This document shows positions 25,285 through 34,109 of a DNA stretch of 42,568 nt, one piece after another. The notes beneath the pieces are model-generated. The model was not told where the DNA came from and ran no database searches. It was given only the letters and a program-made list of their open reading frames with translations. Each line of letters starts with the position of its first letter. Position 1 is the first letter of the stretch. The position numbers and the translations under genes are program-made. This stretch comes from Paracoccaceae bacterium. GTDB taxonomy: Bacteria > Pseudomonadota > Alphaproteobacteria > Rhodobacterales > Rhodobacteraceae. The DNA lies in NCBI GenBank assembly GCA_902543185.1, contig CACBXB010000015.1, positions 1 through 42,568 on the forward strand, given 5' to 3'.

Positions 25285-26100
25285 CTAAGAAGTATCTTTT
25301 TCAGCGATCCAATTATGATCTGGATGATTTTTAAATCGCCATTTCCTTAATGGGCCAGCCATCACATTTAAGTAGTACATCTCATACCCATAAGGCACAG
25401 CGCATGGATGGTGCCCCTTAGGAACCAATACAACATCATGATTTTCTACTGTCATTGTCTCATCAAGAGAGCCATCTTCAGTGAAAACCCTCTGATGCCC
25501 ATAGCCTTTTGATGGGTTTAAACGGTGATAATATGTCTCTTCAAGATAAGTCATATTTGGAAAATCATCCTTATCATGTCGATGTGGAGGATAAGATGAC
25601 CAATGACCAGATGGTGTAAAAACCTCTGTCACTAGCAAGCTGCTTGCAACATCTCGCTCCTCCATAGCAATATTGTTTATGTACCTGGTGTTAGTTCCCT
25701 TTCCGCGAGCTGTTAGCTCAATTCCTGTAGGCCCAATCTGCCTAGCTTCGTATTTTTTCGAACAAGGTGCTGAACAAACCGCGAGAGTACACTTACTAGT
25801 GGAATCGACAGACCAATTAGTTTCACTTGAAACATAAACGCAATGCGGTGGAGACTTTTCAAACACATCCAAACGATCTCCAAGCACTCCAAACTTCTTA
25901 CCGTCTGCTATGATTTCTGCGTGACCTTCCACCAAAACCAAGATGACCTCTCTATCGAAAGTTTCTTGTCCTATCGACTGGCCCTCTTCCAATAAATACA
26001 GATCGAAACCTACATAACTCCATCCGGCCTTTTCGGGAGAAATATCATGAATTTTTCCTAGTTTACTGGCAGGCTTCATCAATAATCTGGGCATCCTCAT
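25285..26100 (-). CDS. iolB: 5-deoxy-glucuronate isomerase IolB
   Basis: This 271-residue bicupin of the KduI/IolB family isomerises 5-deoxy-D-glucuronate to 2-deoxy-5-keto-D-gluconate in myo-inositol breakdown. Metal-binding residues are visible in SYPPHRHDKDDFPN followed by LEETYYHRL, and the C terminus ends in GPLRKWRFKNHPDHNWI as in IolB. The other classic iol genes (iolA, C, D) are absent from the window, so it is either an isolated part of a dispersed inositol pathway or works on another deoxy-uronate here. It follows the broken uxuA by 8 bp. The ATG at 26100 has an AGG-type site upstream. Confidence 0.93.
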   Translation of the reverse strand: MRMPRLLMKPASKLGKIHDISPEKAGWSYVGFDLYLLEEGQSIGQETFDREVILVLVEGHAEIIADGKKFGVLGDRLDVFEKSPPHCVYVSSETNWSVDSTSKCTLAVCSAPCSKKYEARQIGPTGIELTARGKGTNTRYINNIAMEERDVASSLLVTEVFTPSGHWSSYPPHRHDKDDFPNMTYLEETYYHRLNPSKGYGHQRVFTEDGSLDETMTVENHDVVLVPKGHHPCAVPYGYEMYYLNVMAGPLRKWRFKNHPDHNWIAEKDTS

Positions 26101-26108
26101 TCCTCATT

Positions 26109-26549
26109 TCATACTTTGTGTTCAAGAGCTTTGAAAACTCCCCTCAACTCAGCCAGGCCCTTTAATCGACCAATAGCAGGATATCCTGGCATTGCATTAC
26201 GTCCATGATCATCAAGGATATTCTGACCGTGATCAGATAGCATGGGAATAGACCAATCTTCCCGTCCTTCAGCCTTGCAACGATTTTCTTCTCGAATTAT
26301 TTCAGAGATAGTCTCAATCATATCTTTGTGTCCTGATAAATGCTCGTCTTCGAAGAAACTAGTTGATATACCTTCTTGTTCTCTATTAACATTTCTCAGA
26401 TCAAGGAAATGAATATGCTTTCCCATTCGGGAAACCGCTCCAGGTTCCAAATGATAAAGTGAGGTAGCTATACCGGAGGCGCCTGTTTGCCTTATATCGC
26501 TAAAAATGGCCTTATCTTCTGGTCCAAACCACCGCCAAGTTTCAATCAT
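26109..26549 (-). pseudogene. uxuA: Mannonate dehydratase UxuA with large in-frame internal deletion
   Basis: Only 146 residues remain of a protein normally about 390-400 long. The N-terminal 39 residues (MIETWRWFGPEDKA to LEPGAV) match the start of UxuA. The next residues (RMGKHIHFLDLRNV onward, then the DHGQNILDD and GYPAIGRLKGLAELRG segments) match its last quarter. The roughly 240 residues between are gone without breaking the frame; the junction is near 26432. From family knowledge, most of the active-site metal ligands lie in the missing part. The ATG at 26549 has GGAG six bases upstream, so translation is still possible. A small independent family is very unlikely given both perfect ends. 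Confidence 0.85.
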
Positions 26550-27609
26550 GATCGCTCCACAAATCAAATTTTGAAACAATCCCAAAGCGTTTTGCTAATA
26601 GCCTAAGTTGCTCGATAGTGATGGGATCAAGAACAACACCATTTTTATCTCTTTGGCGCGCAATTTGCCACTCTCTGTCTCCTGGGGCCATGACAAATGA
26701 CTTTTGTTTAGCCGTACTATTTCGAAGTAAACTTAGATATTTCTGCATTCCTTCTTTAAATAAATAAGAACCTATAAAACCCTCTGGATCTATAGCAATT
26801 ACAAATGCACCTAATTCTCTTGGTGTTGTCATATCTGGGCCAGACATTGGCAACAACTCAGGTGATAGTTTCATACCTGTTAACACTGCCGAAAAAATTT
26901 CAGAAATTCCACCAAGTCCTGCTCCTTTAAACCCAAACCGTGCTCCAAGAGGATCAAGCATTTCAACAGCATGCGGGTCCTGCGTAGAATTCCCAGTGTT
27001 ATCAGAAGCAACGTCCTGGGGTAATTTTTGATCTAATGAACGAAACAGTTCAACTCTATTAAAAGGTACCGAACTTGTTGCCATATCAAAAAGCCAAGGA
27101 TCTAGTTCACCTGTAGGAACAGCCATCGAAATTGGGTTAGTGCCATGAAATCTTTCCGCTCCGTCATATAGTCTCACAAAACTATCAGAATTGCAGAAAG
27201 CTAATGCAATCATATTTTTTTTTGCAGCGTGTAGCGTATAAGCTCCTGCGGGACCAAAGTGAGACGAATTCATAATGCCAACACCCGCAATACCATTTTT
27301 TTTGGCCATCTCTATTGCGTAATCCATTGCCCTATAGGTTGGTAGAGCACCTTGGGAATGATCCCCGTCTAGAAACCCACTACCCGACTTTAACTTTTTA
27401 AATTTAATGGAAGGGTTTTTATTCAGCCTACCAGTCTCCAAGACCTTAATGTAATGAGGTATCAAACGAACCCCATGACTATCCACTCCAAAGCGAGTGC
27501 CATGCATAACGCTAGAAACACAAGCACTTGCAACACTTTCGTCCACGCCTATCAAATCAAAAAGCTTAAGACAAAATTCCTCAATTTTATTAAGTGGTTT
27601 TGGTTTCAT
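26542..27609 (-). CDS. Ldh2/malate-lactate dehydrogenase family oxidoreductase
   Basis: This protein of about 355 residues is in the Ldh2 family (AllD/ComC/YlbC/DlgD), NAD(P)-dependent dehydrogenases with their own fold. The RFGVDSHGVRLIPHY motif holds the catalytic His, and SSHFGPAGAYTLHAA and FHGTNPISMAVP belong to the cofactor site. Members reduce or oxidise 2-oxo acids such as ureidoglycolate, sulfolactate and 2,3-diketo-L-gulonate. I use the ATG at 27609 (AAAGG six bases upstream) over the GTG at 27615. It overlaps both neighbours by a few bases, so it is within an operon. The role in the sugar-acid cluster is inferred. Confidence 0.88.
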   Translation of the reverse strand: MKPKPLNKIEEFCLKLFDLIGVDESVASACVSSVMHGTRFGVDSHGVRLIPHYIKVLETGRLNKNPSIKFKKLKSGSGFLDGDHSQGALPTYRAMDYAIEMAKKNGIAGVGIMNSSHFGPAGAYTLHAAKKNMIALAFCNSDSFVRLYDGAERFHGTNPISMAVPTGELDPWLFDMATSSVPFNRVELFRSLDQKLPQDVASDNTGNSTQDPHAVEMLDPLGARFGFKGAGLGGISEIFSAVLTGMKLSPELLPMSGPDMTTPRELGAFVIAIDPEGFIGSYLFKEGMQKYLSLLRNSTAKQKSFVMAPGDREWQIARQRDKNGVVLDPITIEQLRLLAKRFGIVSKFDLWSDHD

Positions 27610-28528
27610 TTTCACCTTTTGTCACTTCATCCTGAATATTGATGCCATTCATTTTTGCAATATGATCCACAAGCATAGGGACATAATCATCTCCAGCACC
27701 AATTGCTGTAGCATGCATATAATACTGTTTAGCTGCAGCACTCATTAAATTGGCCATTCCAGCATCATGTGCCATCTGATTAACATAACTGATATCTTTT
27801 GCTGCATTTGTCAGTGTGAATTTATGGGCATCTGGATCTCGTCCGACTAAGTACCGCATGAATGTCTCAAAGAAACCTGTATTAAGCCGACTATTACCAA
27901 TTACATCATTTACTTTTTGCGGGGAAATTCCTGATTTTGCAGCTAAAACAGTTGCTTCAGAATAAAGTGCTCCATAACTCATAGCGAGGAAATTCATTAT
28001 TAATTTCATTTTATGACCTGAACCAATAGGCCCTAAATGAGTTGCAGTTGCTGACCATGATCCTATTATTGGCTTAACAAGCTCAAAAATATGATCATCG
28101 GCCCCGACCAATGCATCTAAAGTCCCTAAGGCAGCCTCTTTTGGTGTTCGGCCCAGTGGAGCATCAACAAACTCTATACCCACTTCTTTCAAGGCTTTAG
28201 ACATACGAAGCGATGAATCTGGATCAGAAGTAGATGTGTCAATAACAATCACTCCAGCTCTAGCATTTTCTATAATTCCGCCAGGACCTTCTAAAACATT
28301 TTCTACCTGACTTGAGTTTGAGAGGCATAAATGAATTATTTCAGAAGATTTCACTAGAGTAGCTATTGAGCCAGCTTCCACCGCACCTTTTTTAACCAAA
28401 TCATCAATAGGCGTACGATTTCGGTTTCCTTTTATCATAAGCGGGTAGCCATTTTTAAGTAGGTTTGAAGCCATGCCATGACCCATGAATCCGACACCAA
28501 TAAAACCTATTGTTGGTTTTTCACTCAT
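27590..28528 (-). CDS. 3-hydroxyisobutyrate-dehydrogenase-family (GarR-like) oxidoreductase
   Basis: This 312-residue beta-hydroxyacid dehydrogenase has the Rossmann motif GFIGVGFMGHGMA at the N terminus, DAPLGRTPKEAALGTLDAL in the substrate region and GSGHKMKLIMNF with the catalytic Lys. Family substrates include tartronate semialdehyde, 3-hydroxyisobutyrate and threonate; the sequence does not choose. The ...LGRTPKEA segment departs from the usual PVSGG form, so substrate recognition may be different. It overlaps the TIM-barrel gene by one base and the Ldh2 gene by about 20 bases. Confidence 0.9.
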   Translation of the reverse strand: MSEKPTIGFIGVGFMGHGMASNLLKNGYPLMIKGNRNRTPIDDLVKKGAVEAGSIATLVKSSEIIHLCLSNSSQVENVLEGPGGIIENARAGVIVIDTSTSDPDSSLRMSKALKEVGIEFVDAPLGRTPKEAALGTLDALVGADDHIFELVKPIIGSWSATATHLGPIGSGHKMKLIMNFLAMSYGALYSEATVLAAKSGISPQKVNDVIGNSRLNTGFFETFMRYLVGRDPDAHKFTLTNAAKDISYVNQMAHDAGMANLMSAAAKQYYMHATAIGAGDDYVPMLVDHIAKMNGINIQDEVTKGENETKTT

Positions 28529-29397
28529 TAGACTTCTCCAAAAATTTCTTTAAATTTATCAATGCATTTGCGAAAACCATCTTCAAAATTTCCATTTCCT
28601 GGATGGTAAACACTTTCAAATGAAATCACGCCCTCATATTGGTCTTTTCTGAGAGCTGCTGCGATAGGGTTAAACAGAGGACCCAGCTGTCCCTGTCCCA
28701 TTTCCTTTACGGTGAGTGTTGCCTTTGGAGTATCTACAAGGACATCTTTTATATGAATATGCCCTAGATACCCACCTCTTACTTCTTCATACCCATCTGG
28801 AAATGCTAACTCGTGACACCAACAATTATTTCCCGGGTCCCATAGGACTTTCAGGGTATCTTTTGCATTCAATTCATCTATCAGTTTTCGAGCAGTATAG
28901 TTGGAATTGACCATCGTACCGTTACCCGTCTCAACTGCTAACTTTACACCAGCGCTTCGAGCAAATTCCACGGCAGGTTCTATCATAGGTGCCATAGTAT
29001 CCCAGGCACCGTGAGCAACATTCCACTTTTCTGCACCATTAAATCCCCATAAAATTTGTTCTTTTTTTTGCGTCATTATTCGAACAAAAGGCGATCCAAC
29101 AATATAGGCCATATCAACTACTCTTTTGAGAGCATCCATATGCCTAATATGTAAAGTATCACCCGGTTTGTTTTGAGCTGTCATTCCAGCAAAGATATGA
29201 CGCGATAGACAACTAACTGGCTTACCACGGTCTCTCAGCAGTTTATCAATATCTTTTATTTCTTCTTTAGAATGGTCACCAACCTCTTTTTCGCCAACAA
29301 ACTGTAGCTCTGCATATTTTAGATCAAACTCATCCATAACATCTACAGAATAAGCCAGGTTTCGGCTTATTCCATCGCAAATTACACCTAACTTCAT
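28528..29397 (-). CDS. Xylose-isomerase-like TIM-barrel sugar isomerase/epimerase
   Basis: This 289-residue protein is of the IolE/IolI/hydroxypyruvate-isomerase superfamily. Metal-ligand segments at barrel strand ends are AVETGNG (Glu), LWDPGNNCW (Asp), HIHIKD (His) and ISFESVYHPG (Glu). Such enzymes isomerise or epimerise keto sugars or inositol intermediates; the substrate is unknown. The ATG at 29397 follows GGGGTTGAG, a fair ribosome site. It is 9 bp after the upstream dehydrogenase gene and overlaps the downstream one by one base, so it is in the middle of a tight operon. All four metal ligands are present. Confidence 0.88.
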   Translation of the reverse strand: MKLGVICDGISRNLAYSVDVMDEFDLKYAELQFVGEKEVGDHSKEEIKDIDKLLRDRGKPVSCLSRHIFAGMTAQNKPGDTLHIRHMDALKRVVDMAYIVGSPFVRIMTQKKEQILWGFNGAEKWNVAHGAWDTMAPMIEPAVEFARSAGVKLAVETGNGTMVNSNYTARKLIDELNAKDTLKVLWDPGNNCWCHELAFPDGYEEVRGGYLGHIHIKDVLVDTPKATLTVKEMGQGQLGPLFNPIAAALRKDQYEGVISFESVYHPGNGNFEDGFRKCIDKFKEIFGEV

Positions 29398-29406
29398 CTC
29401 AACCCC

Positions 29407-30297
29407 CTAACGATGCAGTTCAGCACCAACAATTTCTTCGATAACGCGCGTACAAACCCAATTATCACCATCCGGATATTTTGTGCGTCCGGCGTGAAAT
29501 ATCTGCATTGCTGCTGAGGCCGTATGCATTGGAACCCCAAGGTTTTCTGCAAGATTCAAAGAAATTGTTAAATCTTTGTGCATTGTATTTATATGACTTC
29601 CTGTACCTTCAAACTGTCGGTCAATAATTTTTTGCAAAGCATTATTTACTATGCCACACCCAGCAGAAGATGTTGAAAAAACAGTATGTAAAACTTCACC
29701 ACTGATGCCAGCTTTCGCTGCCAAAGCAGAGGCTTCAAATGTTGCCGAAAATTGTGCTCCTATCAATGATTGCAAACAGGCTTTTACCGTTTGACCTTGA
29801 CCTGGCTCCGTCCCAACATGATGAATGTTTGAAGAGATGGCCTGTAAAACATCTCTATTTTTACTCATCACATCGTCTGGTGCAGAGGCCATAAGCGTAA
29901 GTGTGCCCGACTGCGCGCCCGGAAACCCACCAGAAACTGGCGTATCTATAAGTTTAATACCAGTATCTTTAATTAATTGGCCAATCTCCTCAGCTTCTGA
30001 AGGCTTGATAGTAGCAGAAAGAATTACTGTGCTGCCTTTTAACATATTTTTTGTAAGACCATCTTCATCAAAAATGATTGATTTTACCTGACTGCCATTC
30101 ATAACCATTACGAAAACAGCATCACATTTTTTCCCGATATCAGAAATTGATGTCTCTAATGAGCCCCCCATTTCTTTAAACGCTTCTTGCCGTGCAGGCA
30201 GAAGATCAGATCCAAAAACTTTAAATCCATTTTTTATCAAATTGAGGGCAATGCCACTGCCCATATCGCCTAAGCCAATTACACCGATTTTTTTCAT
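29407..30297 (-). CDS. 3-hydroxyisobutyrate-dehydrogenase-family oxidoreductase (second copy)
   Basis: This 296-residue enzyme has GVIGLGDMGSGIALNL (cofactor), DTPVSGGFPGAQSGTL (substrate) and GQGQTVKACLQ (catalytic Lys), close to the L-threonate dehydrogenase and tartronate-semialdehyde-reductase groups. It is one of three members of this family in the cluster and differs from each of the others, so they are probably not redundant recent copies. It sits 9 bp after the SDR gene. The reaction is likely NAD(P)-dependent oxidation or reduction of a 2- or 3-hydroxy acid. Confidence 0.9.
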   Translation of the reverse strand: MKKIGVIGLGDMGSGIALNLIKNGFKVFGSDLLPARQEAFKEMGGSLETSISDIGKKCDAVFVMVMNGSQVKSIIFDEDGLTKNMLKGSTVILSATIKPSEAEEIGQLIKDTGIKLIDTPVSGGFPGAQSGTLTLMASAPDDVMSKNRDVLQAISSNIHHVGTEPGQGQTVKACLQSLIGAQFSATFEASALAAKAGISGEVLHTVFSTSSAGCGIVNNALQKIIDRQFEGTGSHINTMHKDLTISLNLAENLGVPMHTASAAMQIFHAGRTKYPDGDNWVCTRVIEEIVGAELHR

Positions 30298-30306
30298 TTT
30301 TCACCT

Positions 30307-31047
30307 TTAATAAGTTGATCTTCCACCTGATAAGTCAAAAACGGCACCAGTGGTGAAGGAGTTTTCAGAACTCGCCATCCAAGCTATCATGCTAGAAATT
30401 TCCTGTACCTCTACAAAACGGCCCCTTGGAATTTTCGAAAGCATATAATCTATATGCTCCTGCGACATTTGATCAAAAATAGCAGTTTTAGCAGCAGCTG
30501 GAGTAACGCAGTTTACGGCTATGTTAAAATCTGCCAGCTCTTTCCCAAGCGACTTGGTTAATGCAATGACACCTGCCTTTGAAGCGGAGTATGCGCCTGC
30601 ATTCGGGTTCCCATCTTTACCAGCGACTGAAGCTATATTGATAATTCGACCATACCCGCTTGCCTTCATGTATGGGACAATAGCCTTATTAACGTAATAT
30701 GTTCCTGTGAGGTTTACCGAAATTATCTGATCCCATGCTTCATTATCATAATCAATTATCGGTTCATTTGGACCAGCTATGCCGGCCGAATTGACAAGTA
30801 TATCAATTCTTTCACTACCTTTAGTCGAGGTTTCTGCAGCATTTTGCACTGAAACCCAGTCCGTGATATTGCACTGAATTGCCTCTGCGTTTATAGTATC
30901 AGCCGCCTTCTGGGCTGCTGCGAAATCCAAATCCCAGATTTTAACGGTAGCACCGCTTTTTGATAATCTTTCAGCCACAGAATAACCGATACCATTTGCT
31001 CCCCCCGTAACAACAGCCACTTGATTTTTGAAATCATATGAGTTCAT
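30307..31047 (-). CDS. Short-chain dehydrogenase/reductase (SDR)
   Basis: This 246-residue classical SDR has TGGANGIG (cofactor), NSAGIAG, the catalytic Ser in IINIASVAG and YSASK (Tyr and Lys). Its closest look is to sugar or 3-oxoacyl-ACP reductase-type SDRs in sugar-acid operons such as 2-keto-3-deoxy-L-fuconate dehydrogenase; the acidic residue after the second strand (IWDLDF) suggests NAD(H). The start overlaps the end of the upstream Gfo/Idh/MocA gene by 14 bases. All catalytic residues are intact. Confidence 0.9.
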   Translation of the reverse strand: MNSYDFKNQVAVVTGGANGIGYSVAERLSKSGATVKIWDLDFAAAQKAADTINAEAIQCNITDWVSVQNAAETSTKGSERIDILVNSAGIAGPNEPIIDYDNEAWDQIISVNLTGTYYVNKAIVPYMKASGYGRIINIASVAGKDGNPNAGAYSASKAGVIALTKSLGKELADFNIAVNCVTPAAAKTAIFDQMSQEHIDYMLSKIPRGRFVEVQEISSMIAWMASSENSFTTGAVFDLSGGRSTY

Positions 31048-32065
31048 TTCTTTTTTCTCCCTCTGCCATTTCTTGTGCTTTAATTGCGAGCTCCATTACC
31101 TTAAATGGATGCTCTTGAGGCATAGCCGTTTCACTTCTTTCAACAACATCAACTAAAAAATTATAAAAATACGGGCAACCAGCATCTCCGCCGTATATTT
31201 TTTCATACTTTGTACCGTTAGTAAGATAAACGTAGTTCCCTTCCTCTTCACTACCGATATCACAGTATTTTCTTATTTCTATGCTACCTTCAGTTCCCAA
31301 TAAAAATAACCTACCGTCACCCCATGTTGGCAAAGCATCCGGCGTAAACCAATCTAGTCTGATATAACCACTAGCCTTTTTAGAACGCAGAGCAATTTCC
31401 CCAAAATCTGAGAAATTTGTAAACTCTTGGTGCCCCATATTCCTAATTGATGCCAAAGTTATCTCAGTACGTTCTGACTTGGTAAAAAACAAAAATTGAT
31501 CAATCTGATGCGACCCTATATCAGCCAGTATTCCTCCATTTTGATTGGGATCAAAAAACCAATTTGGTCGAGAACCTGAATTCAATCTATGAGGCCCAAG
31601 ACCCAACGTATGAATTATATCTCCTATTGCCCCATCTGAAACCAGTTTAGATGCAAGAGTTACTGCAGGAACTTCAAATCGCTCGGAAAAATCTACCGAC
31701 CAGATGCGACCGGTTTTATGAACCGTTTGCCTTAATTTCTGCAAATCACCGAAGGATACGCATCCAGGTTTATCTGACATGACATCCTTACCATGGTTCA
31801 TTGCGGAAATAGATATTTTCGCCCTTTCACTAGGGATCGCTGAGGTTAAAATTACCTGTATATTTGGATCCTCCAGCAAACTACGAGGGTCCGTGAATCG
31901 CTTGGCTTTCGGAAAGCGTTTTCTAAAACCTGCAAGTGTGTTAGGTGAACCTTCTGTATACCAACCTGCCAGCTCAGCACCTAACTCAACCAAAAACTGA
32001 GCCTGAATATATACATGCCTATGATCGATACCAATAATTCCAAATTTTACATTAAAATCGTTCAA
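31034..32065 (-). CDS. Gfo/Idh/MocA family oxidoreductase, atypical nucleotide motif
   Basis: This 343-residue protein has the two-domain Gfo/Idh/MocA layout: N-terminal Rossmann fold, then an alpha/beta domain with the GGILADIGSHQIDQFLFF helix carrying the usual His. The first glycine motif reads GIIGIDHRHVYIQA rather than GxGxxG, and the conserved EKP is DKP in VMSDKPGC, so cofactor contacts may be altered. These dehydrogenases act on sugars, inositols or their acids. It lies one base after the preceding Gfo/Idh/MocA gene, so the two are co-translated. Confidence 0.87.
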   Translation of the reverse strand: MNDFNVKFGIIGIDHRHVYIQAQFLVELGAELAGWYTEGSPNTLAGFRKRFPKAKRFTDPRSLLEDPNIQVILTSAIPSERAKISISAMNHGKDVMSDKPGCVSFGDLQKLRQTVHKTGRIWSVDFSERFEVPAVTLASKLVSDGAIGDIIHTLGLGPHRLNSGSRPNWFFDPNQNGGILADIGSHQIDQFLFFTKSERTEITLASIRNMGHQEFTNFSDFGEIALRSKKASGYIRLDWFTPDALPTWGDGRLFLLGTEGSIEIRKYCDIGSEEEGNYVYLTNGTKYEKIYGGDAGCPYFYNFLVDVVERSETAMPQEHPFKVMELAIKAQEMAEGEKRNELI

Positions 32066-32066
32066 T

Positions 32067-33086
32067 TTAAATGATCACTTTCTTACCTAAATTTGAAGAA
32101 TTGATAATTGTATCAATTAACTTATGAACAGGCAGAGCACTTTCAGCAGAAATTTGAATTTTTTGTTTGTTAGTAAATTCACTCCAAAAATCATCTAGGA
32201 CACTTGCATGCCAGGCATAGCTAAAGTCCATTGGGTCGCTTCCACTTCCTGTTTGGGAACCTGACTCAAGCTGTTCTAGTTTCCCATCATGATTAAAAAT
32301 TTTTAAATCAGCGCCGCTTATATTTACTGTTGCTTCAGAGCAATTTAGAATGATTTCTTCTTTAGACCCCGGGAAATGAGTAGTTGAAGCCATTAATGTT
32401 CCTCTCGCACCAGACTCGAAGGTCAATAAAGCCCCTGAAAAATCCTCTGCCTCCATTTTATGTAGGGAGGATGTGTGGATCATACCTTGGACCTCTTTTA
32501 CCGGTCCACACAGCAATAGCATAATATCCAGAGTGTGTATTGCTTGGGTTATCAATACGCCACCTCCATCCCTAAACAATGTACCTCTTCCATCTTGATC
32601 ATAGTAATCTTGTTCTCTCCACCAAGGTATACGGACTTCGACAGTTGCGATATTACCCAATCGTTTTTCATCAAGTAACTTCTTTAAAGCTTCTATTGAT
32701 GGCCTTTTTCTATGCTGTAAAAAAACACCGATAGGTATGTTATAGATCTTGCCTTGATCGACTATACTCTGAGACCTTTCAAAATCTCTTTCTAAGGGCT
32801 TTTCAACGATGAAGGGCTTTCCTGCTTTCGTAAGAGCTTTAACATAATCCAAACGAGCATTTGGCGGAGTTAAAAGTAATACTAAGTCAACATTTTCGTC
32901 ATTACATAGATCTGAAAAATTTTTAAATGCTATTGCGTTTTCCGTAAAACTTTTAGCAAAATCTTTAGTCTTTAAATTATCGCGTGAGAAAACTCCATAG
33001 ACCTCAAAACCATCCAGAGAATTAACAGCTTGAACGTGTACACCAGCCACCATTCCCAGGCCAACGATAGCAACACGACAGGTCAT
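32067..33086 (-). CDS. Gfo/Idh/MocA family oxidoreductase
   Basis: This 339-residue NAD(P)-dependent sugar/inositol dehydrogenase-like protein has the cofactor motif GLGMVAGVH, VEKPLERD with the catalytic-site Lys, and RDGGGVLITQAIHTLDIML in the C-terminal domain. The substrate is unknown; inositol, uronate and amino-sugar dehydrogenases share these marks. It begins with a 4-base overlap (ATGA) with the EamA permease gene. With the atypical paralogue directly downstream, it may form a functional pair. Confidence 0.9.
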   Translation of the reverse strand: MTCRVAIVGLGMVAGVHVQAVNSLDGFEVYGVFSRDNLKTKDFAKSFTENAIAFKNFSDLCNDENVDLVLLLTPPNARLDYVKALTKAGKPFIVEKPLERDFERSQSIVDQGKIYNIPIGVFLQHRKRPSIEALKKLLDEKRLGNIATVEVRIPWWREQDYYDQDGRGTLFRDGGGVLITQAIHTLDIMLLLCGPVKEVQGMIHTSSLHKMEAEDFSGALLTFESGARGTLMASTTHFPGSKEEIILNCSEATVNISGADLKIFNHDGKLEQLESGSQTGSGSDPMDFSYAWHASVLDDFWSEFTNKQKIQISAESALPVHKLIDTIINSSNLGKKVII

Positions 33087-33994
33087 CTAGAAGCTACCTT
33101 TGAAGTATTCAAGCTTTCTCTCCACCAAATTGAAATGCCTGAGAAAACAATCAAGAAAGCGCCAGCAAAAACTAAAAAATCTGGTCTAGATCCAAAAACA
33201 AAATAGGAAGCTAATGTCATGAAAATGATATTTGAGTAAGAAAATGGCATCAGGGTGGCAGCTGAAGAAAACAGATGTGCCCTGGCAAAGACTTCATGAC
33301 CCGCCCAAGCTACTATACCCATAAAAAACATTAGCACCCATGATAATGACGAACTTGGGCTCTCCCAATAAATCAAGACTAAAGGTAAAAAAACTATTGT
33401 CCCAAACCCACCCGCAAAAAATTGCATGGTCGAAGCTGTAACAACCCCAGACAATTGCCTAGTTACTAGTGAGAAAACTGAAATTGCAATTGCATTGTGA
33501 ACACATAATAAGGCAGCCCAATGAAATTGAGCATCAAATGGGCGAATTATTACCAAAACACCGAAAAACCCCAAAAAGATAGCTATTATTTTCCAAATAT
33601 CAACAAACTCCCGCAGATAAACCATAGAAATGGCGGCAACTATTATTGGCGAAGAAAACATGATCGCAGACGTCATAGTTAACGGGAGATATTTAATCGC
33701 AATAAAATTAAAAAATGTACAAATGACCAGTAAAGTCGCACGAAAAGATAAAAGCAAAAATGTCTTTCGCTCCATTTTTCTCGTAACAGCAAAAGGTCCA
33801 GCAGCACCTAATAAAGTGCAGCCAAACTGAACTGCATAACGCATAAACACTACTTGAACCGTGGAAATAGAAGTTAAAACTAACCATTTAGCCGAAGTGT
33901 CTACAAGAGCAAAAAGGCACCATGCACTTAGCATCAGAAATATTCCGATAGCAACATTATTCTGCCTTGGGGTTATTTCTGGCTCAGTAAACAC
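33083..33994 (-). CDS. EamA/DMT-superfamily permease
   Basis: This 303-residue inner-membrane protein has ten predicted hydrophobic segments arranged as two EamA repeats, with FMRYAVQFG and LTMTSAIMFSSPIIVAA typical of the first. DMT members export or import small metabolites, but the direction and substrate are not visible. The frame starts at a GTG (33994), since the only nearby ATG is followed by a stop. It is inside the sugar-acid operon, so it may move an intermediate. A gap of about 115 bp separates it from the gene upstream. Confidence 0.87.
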   Translation of the reverse strand: MFTEPEITPRQNNVAIGIFLMLSAWCLFALVDTSAKWLVLTSISTVQVVFMRYAVQFGCTLLGAAGPFAVTRKMERKTFLLLSFRATLLVICTFFNFIAIKYLPLTMTSAIMFSSPIIVAAISMVYLREFVDIWKIIAIFLGFFGVLVIIRPFDAQFHWAALLCVHNAIAISVFSLVTRQLSGVVTASTMQFFAGGFGTIVFLPLVLIYWESPSSSLSWVLMFFMGIVAWAGHEVFARAHLFSSAATLMPFSYSNIIFMTLASYFVFGSRPDFLVFAGAFLIVFSGISIWWRESLNTSKVASR

Positions 33995-34109
33995 TTACAT
34001 TTTATCCACTTAATATTCATTTTTAAAACAATCAATCATTTCGCAAACCTGTACGTAACCCGTCAGTCCTAAACTGACAAACCCAACTTTTTAAATCCAT
34101 ATTGTCCTC

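Noticed and set aside
34062-34078. Inverted repeat GTCAGT/ACTGAC between the Gfo/Idh/MocA and EamA genes
   Set aside because: Only six base pairs, with no T run on the transcribed strand; it could be chance.
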